Source: Chrysomallon squamiferum
Lineage: Eukaryota; Mollusca; Gastropoda; Neomphalida; Peltospiridae
DNA length: 22,500 nucleotides
Reading direction: 5' to 3'
Assembly (NCBI GenBank): GCA_012295275.1
Contig: CM022679.1
Location: forward strand, 5,127,657-5,150,156
The translations under genes were made by a program, and so were the position numbers. Of the stretch, positions 21,231 through 22,500 are shown one piece after another (the first letter of the stretch is position 1; every line of letters begins with the position of its first letter). A model generated the notes under the pieces. The model was not told the DNA's origin. It was given only the letters and a program-made list of their open reading frames with translations, and searched no databases.

Positions 21231-21924
21231 GATTGTTTAATGGGTCACAAATAAGTAAGGGTAGTCATTATGGATTTTCTCTTGTACTTTCTTTTATAAC
21301 AAAATAAAACTGTATATTCATTATTTATAATAGTTAACTTGTATTGGCCCAGATAGACATACAATGACATAGGTAGGCTAAAACCAGCTTTATTTCACTG
21401 GTAAGAACGTGTGTGTTTGAAACGTGATATGTTACTTTATCGATTCTTCTTAACGTGGGTTTTCAGCTATTTGTCATTCTTTCGAGTGCTTCTGAACTCA
21501 TAAATTAAACACTGCAATATAAGTTTTCCTGTATGAAATGTGCAATTTGTGTATAAAAAGCAATATAAAATAAATTCAAGTCATTTTTCAAATAGAATTG
21601 ATAGATCACATATAAAGTGAAATAGCTTTTTTTCGTTGTTGTAATATTATGAACAAGCTGATGTAATATATAGTTTTAATGTGCTAAAATGTACTATTAA
21701 TCTGACTTTTAATTCCCGTTCGAATCGAGGCTCCTGAACTGGCATATACCATTTGCATGTCTATTTAAATATTTTATATATTCTATAATCTGTATATATG
21801 TACGTATGCATGTTTGTGTAATGTAGGCATGAACGTGTATATTTATATGTGTATTTGTGTATGGATATCTTTGTGTGTTCTTGTGCGTATCAACATCTGT
21901 TTGTATTATGTAGACGGATGTAAA

Positions 21925-22105
21925 AAGTAGAGATGTATGTATGTATGTATATGTGTGTGTGTAGAAGTCCGTATGAGCATGTATTACTGGGGATAGAGAG
22001 AAAAAGATAGATAAACTGATATAAATGGTTAGAGAGAAGCGAAAGAGATAAAAAGAGAGACAGAGAGAGACATAGAGAGAGACAGACAAAGAAAAATAGA
22101 GAGAC
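21925..22105. repeat. GT and GA low-complexity sequence
   Basis: TGTA and GT units at about 21931-21963, then AGAG-rich sequence at about 21996-22105. Minus-strand frames here are repeat-derived. From 22106 to the end I see nothing. Confidence 0.75.
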
Positions 22106-22500
22106 GGATGATAAGTTGGGGTTAAAACATGAACTGTCGTCCACTTTCTTCACAAGCTTCTACACAGTTTAGAAATCAGTTAACAACACTTCAAAAGTTT
22201 CATTAGAAAACATCTAACATACAGTTAACCGCTGTTTCGAGGGTTCTCAAATATTCGGCAGCAATCGCGTAGGCTTGTAACGACCTAGACATTGGCGGCA
22301 ATGAAATATTGTTATTTTAATATTTGTTCACTCTCGCTCTCTTCCTTGATACAATGATAGTATTGCGTTGTAAATAACAATAGGTAAATAAACGTGTGAT
22401 TATCTCTTCAATTTTACTGTTGTATATAAGACATGGAATGCGAGCGGGTGGGAGGTGAAAGCCAAGGTTAGCGATAAAGAGAAAGACAGTGACACATACC

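Overview
The window is AT-rich, intron-rich animal DNA packed with simple repeats: (CT)n tracts over 100 bp, long ATT, ACT and AAC trinucleotide tracts, and CA/TA tracts. Splice sites are canonical GT/AG, introns are long, and transposon relics are present. This suggests a lophotrochozoan invertebrate, most likely a mollusc (cephalopod or gastropod). That is inferred from style only. The abundant octopus-type tRNA SINE that I would expect every few kb in an octopus is not recognisable here, so I do not name a genus. Most long open frames in the window are microsatellite translations, not genes.

Two real genes are supported, both on the + strand. The first (840-6158) is the 3' part of a secreted-looking, cysteine-rich modular protein. 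Seven exons, all joined at phase-1 introns, each encode one four-cysteine module. Two module subtypes alternate, A (87 nt) and B (117-126 nt), as A-B-A-B-A-B, followed by a short terminal module, a stop codon and a poly(A) signal. The first two A-B pairs, with their introns, are copies of one another, so the array grew by tandem duplication of about 2 kb. The 5' end, including any signal peptide, lies upstream of the window. The fold resembles half of a VWC domain but I do not recognise the family.

The second gene begins with a coding exon at 10354-10676 that encodes the N-terminus of a TMEM26-family membrane protein and ends in a strong splice donor. No later TMEM26 exon was found, so 10677-22500 is probably at least partly its first coding intron. 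That stretch holds a 15-copy 28-bp minisatellite, a decayed Mutator-like (MULE) transposon with apparent inverted ends and 12-bp direct flanks (12115-13092), a nearly perfect 0.8-kb tandem duplication bounded by CT tracts (14125-15763), a six-copy 34-bp minisatellite, two tRNA-like SINE candidates, a cluster of small hairpins near 19.9 kb, and many microsatellites. The genes show no evident functional link to each other.
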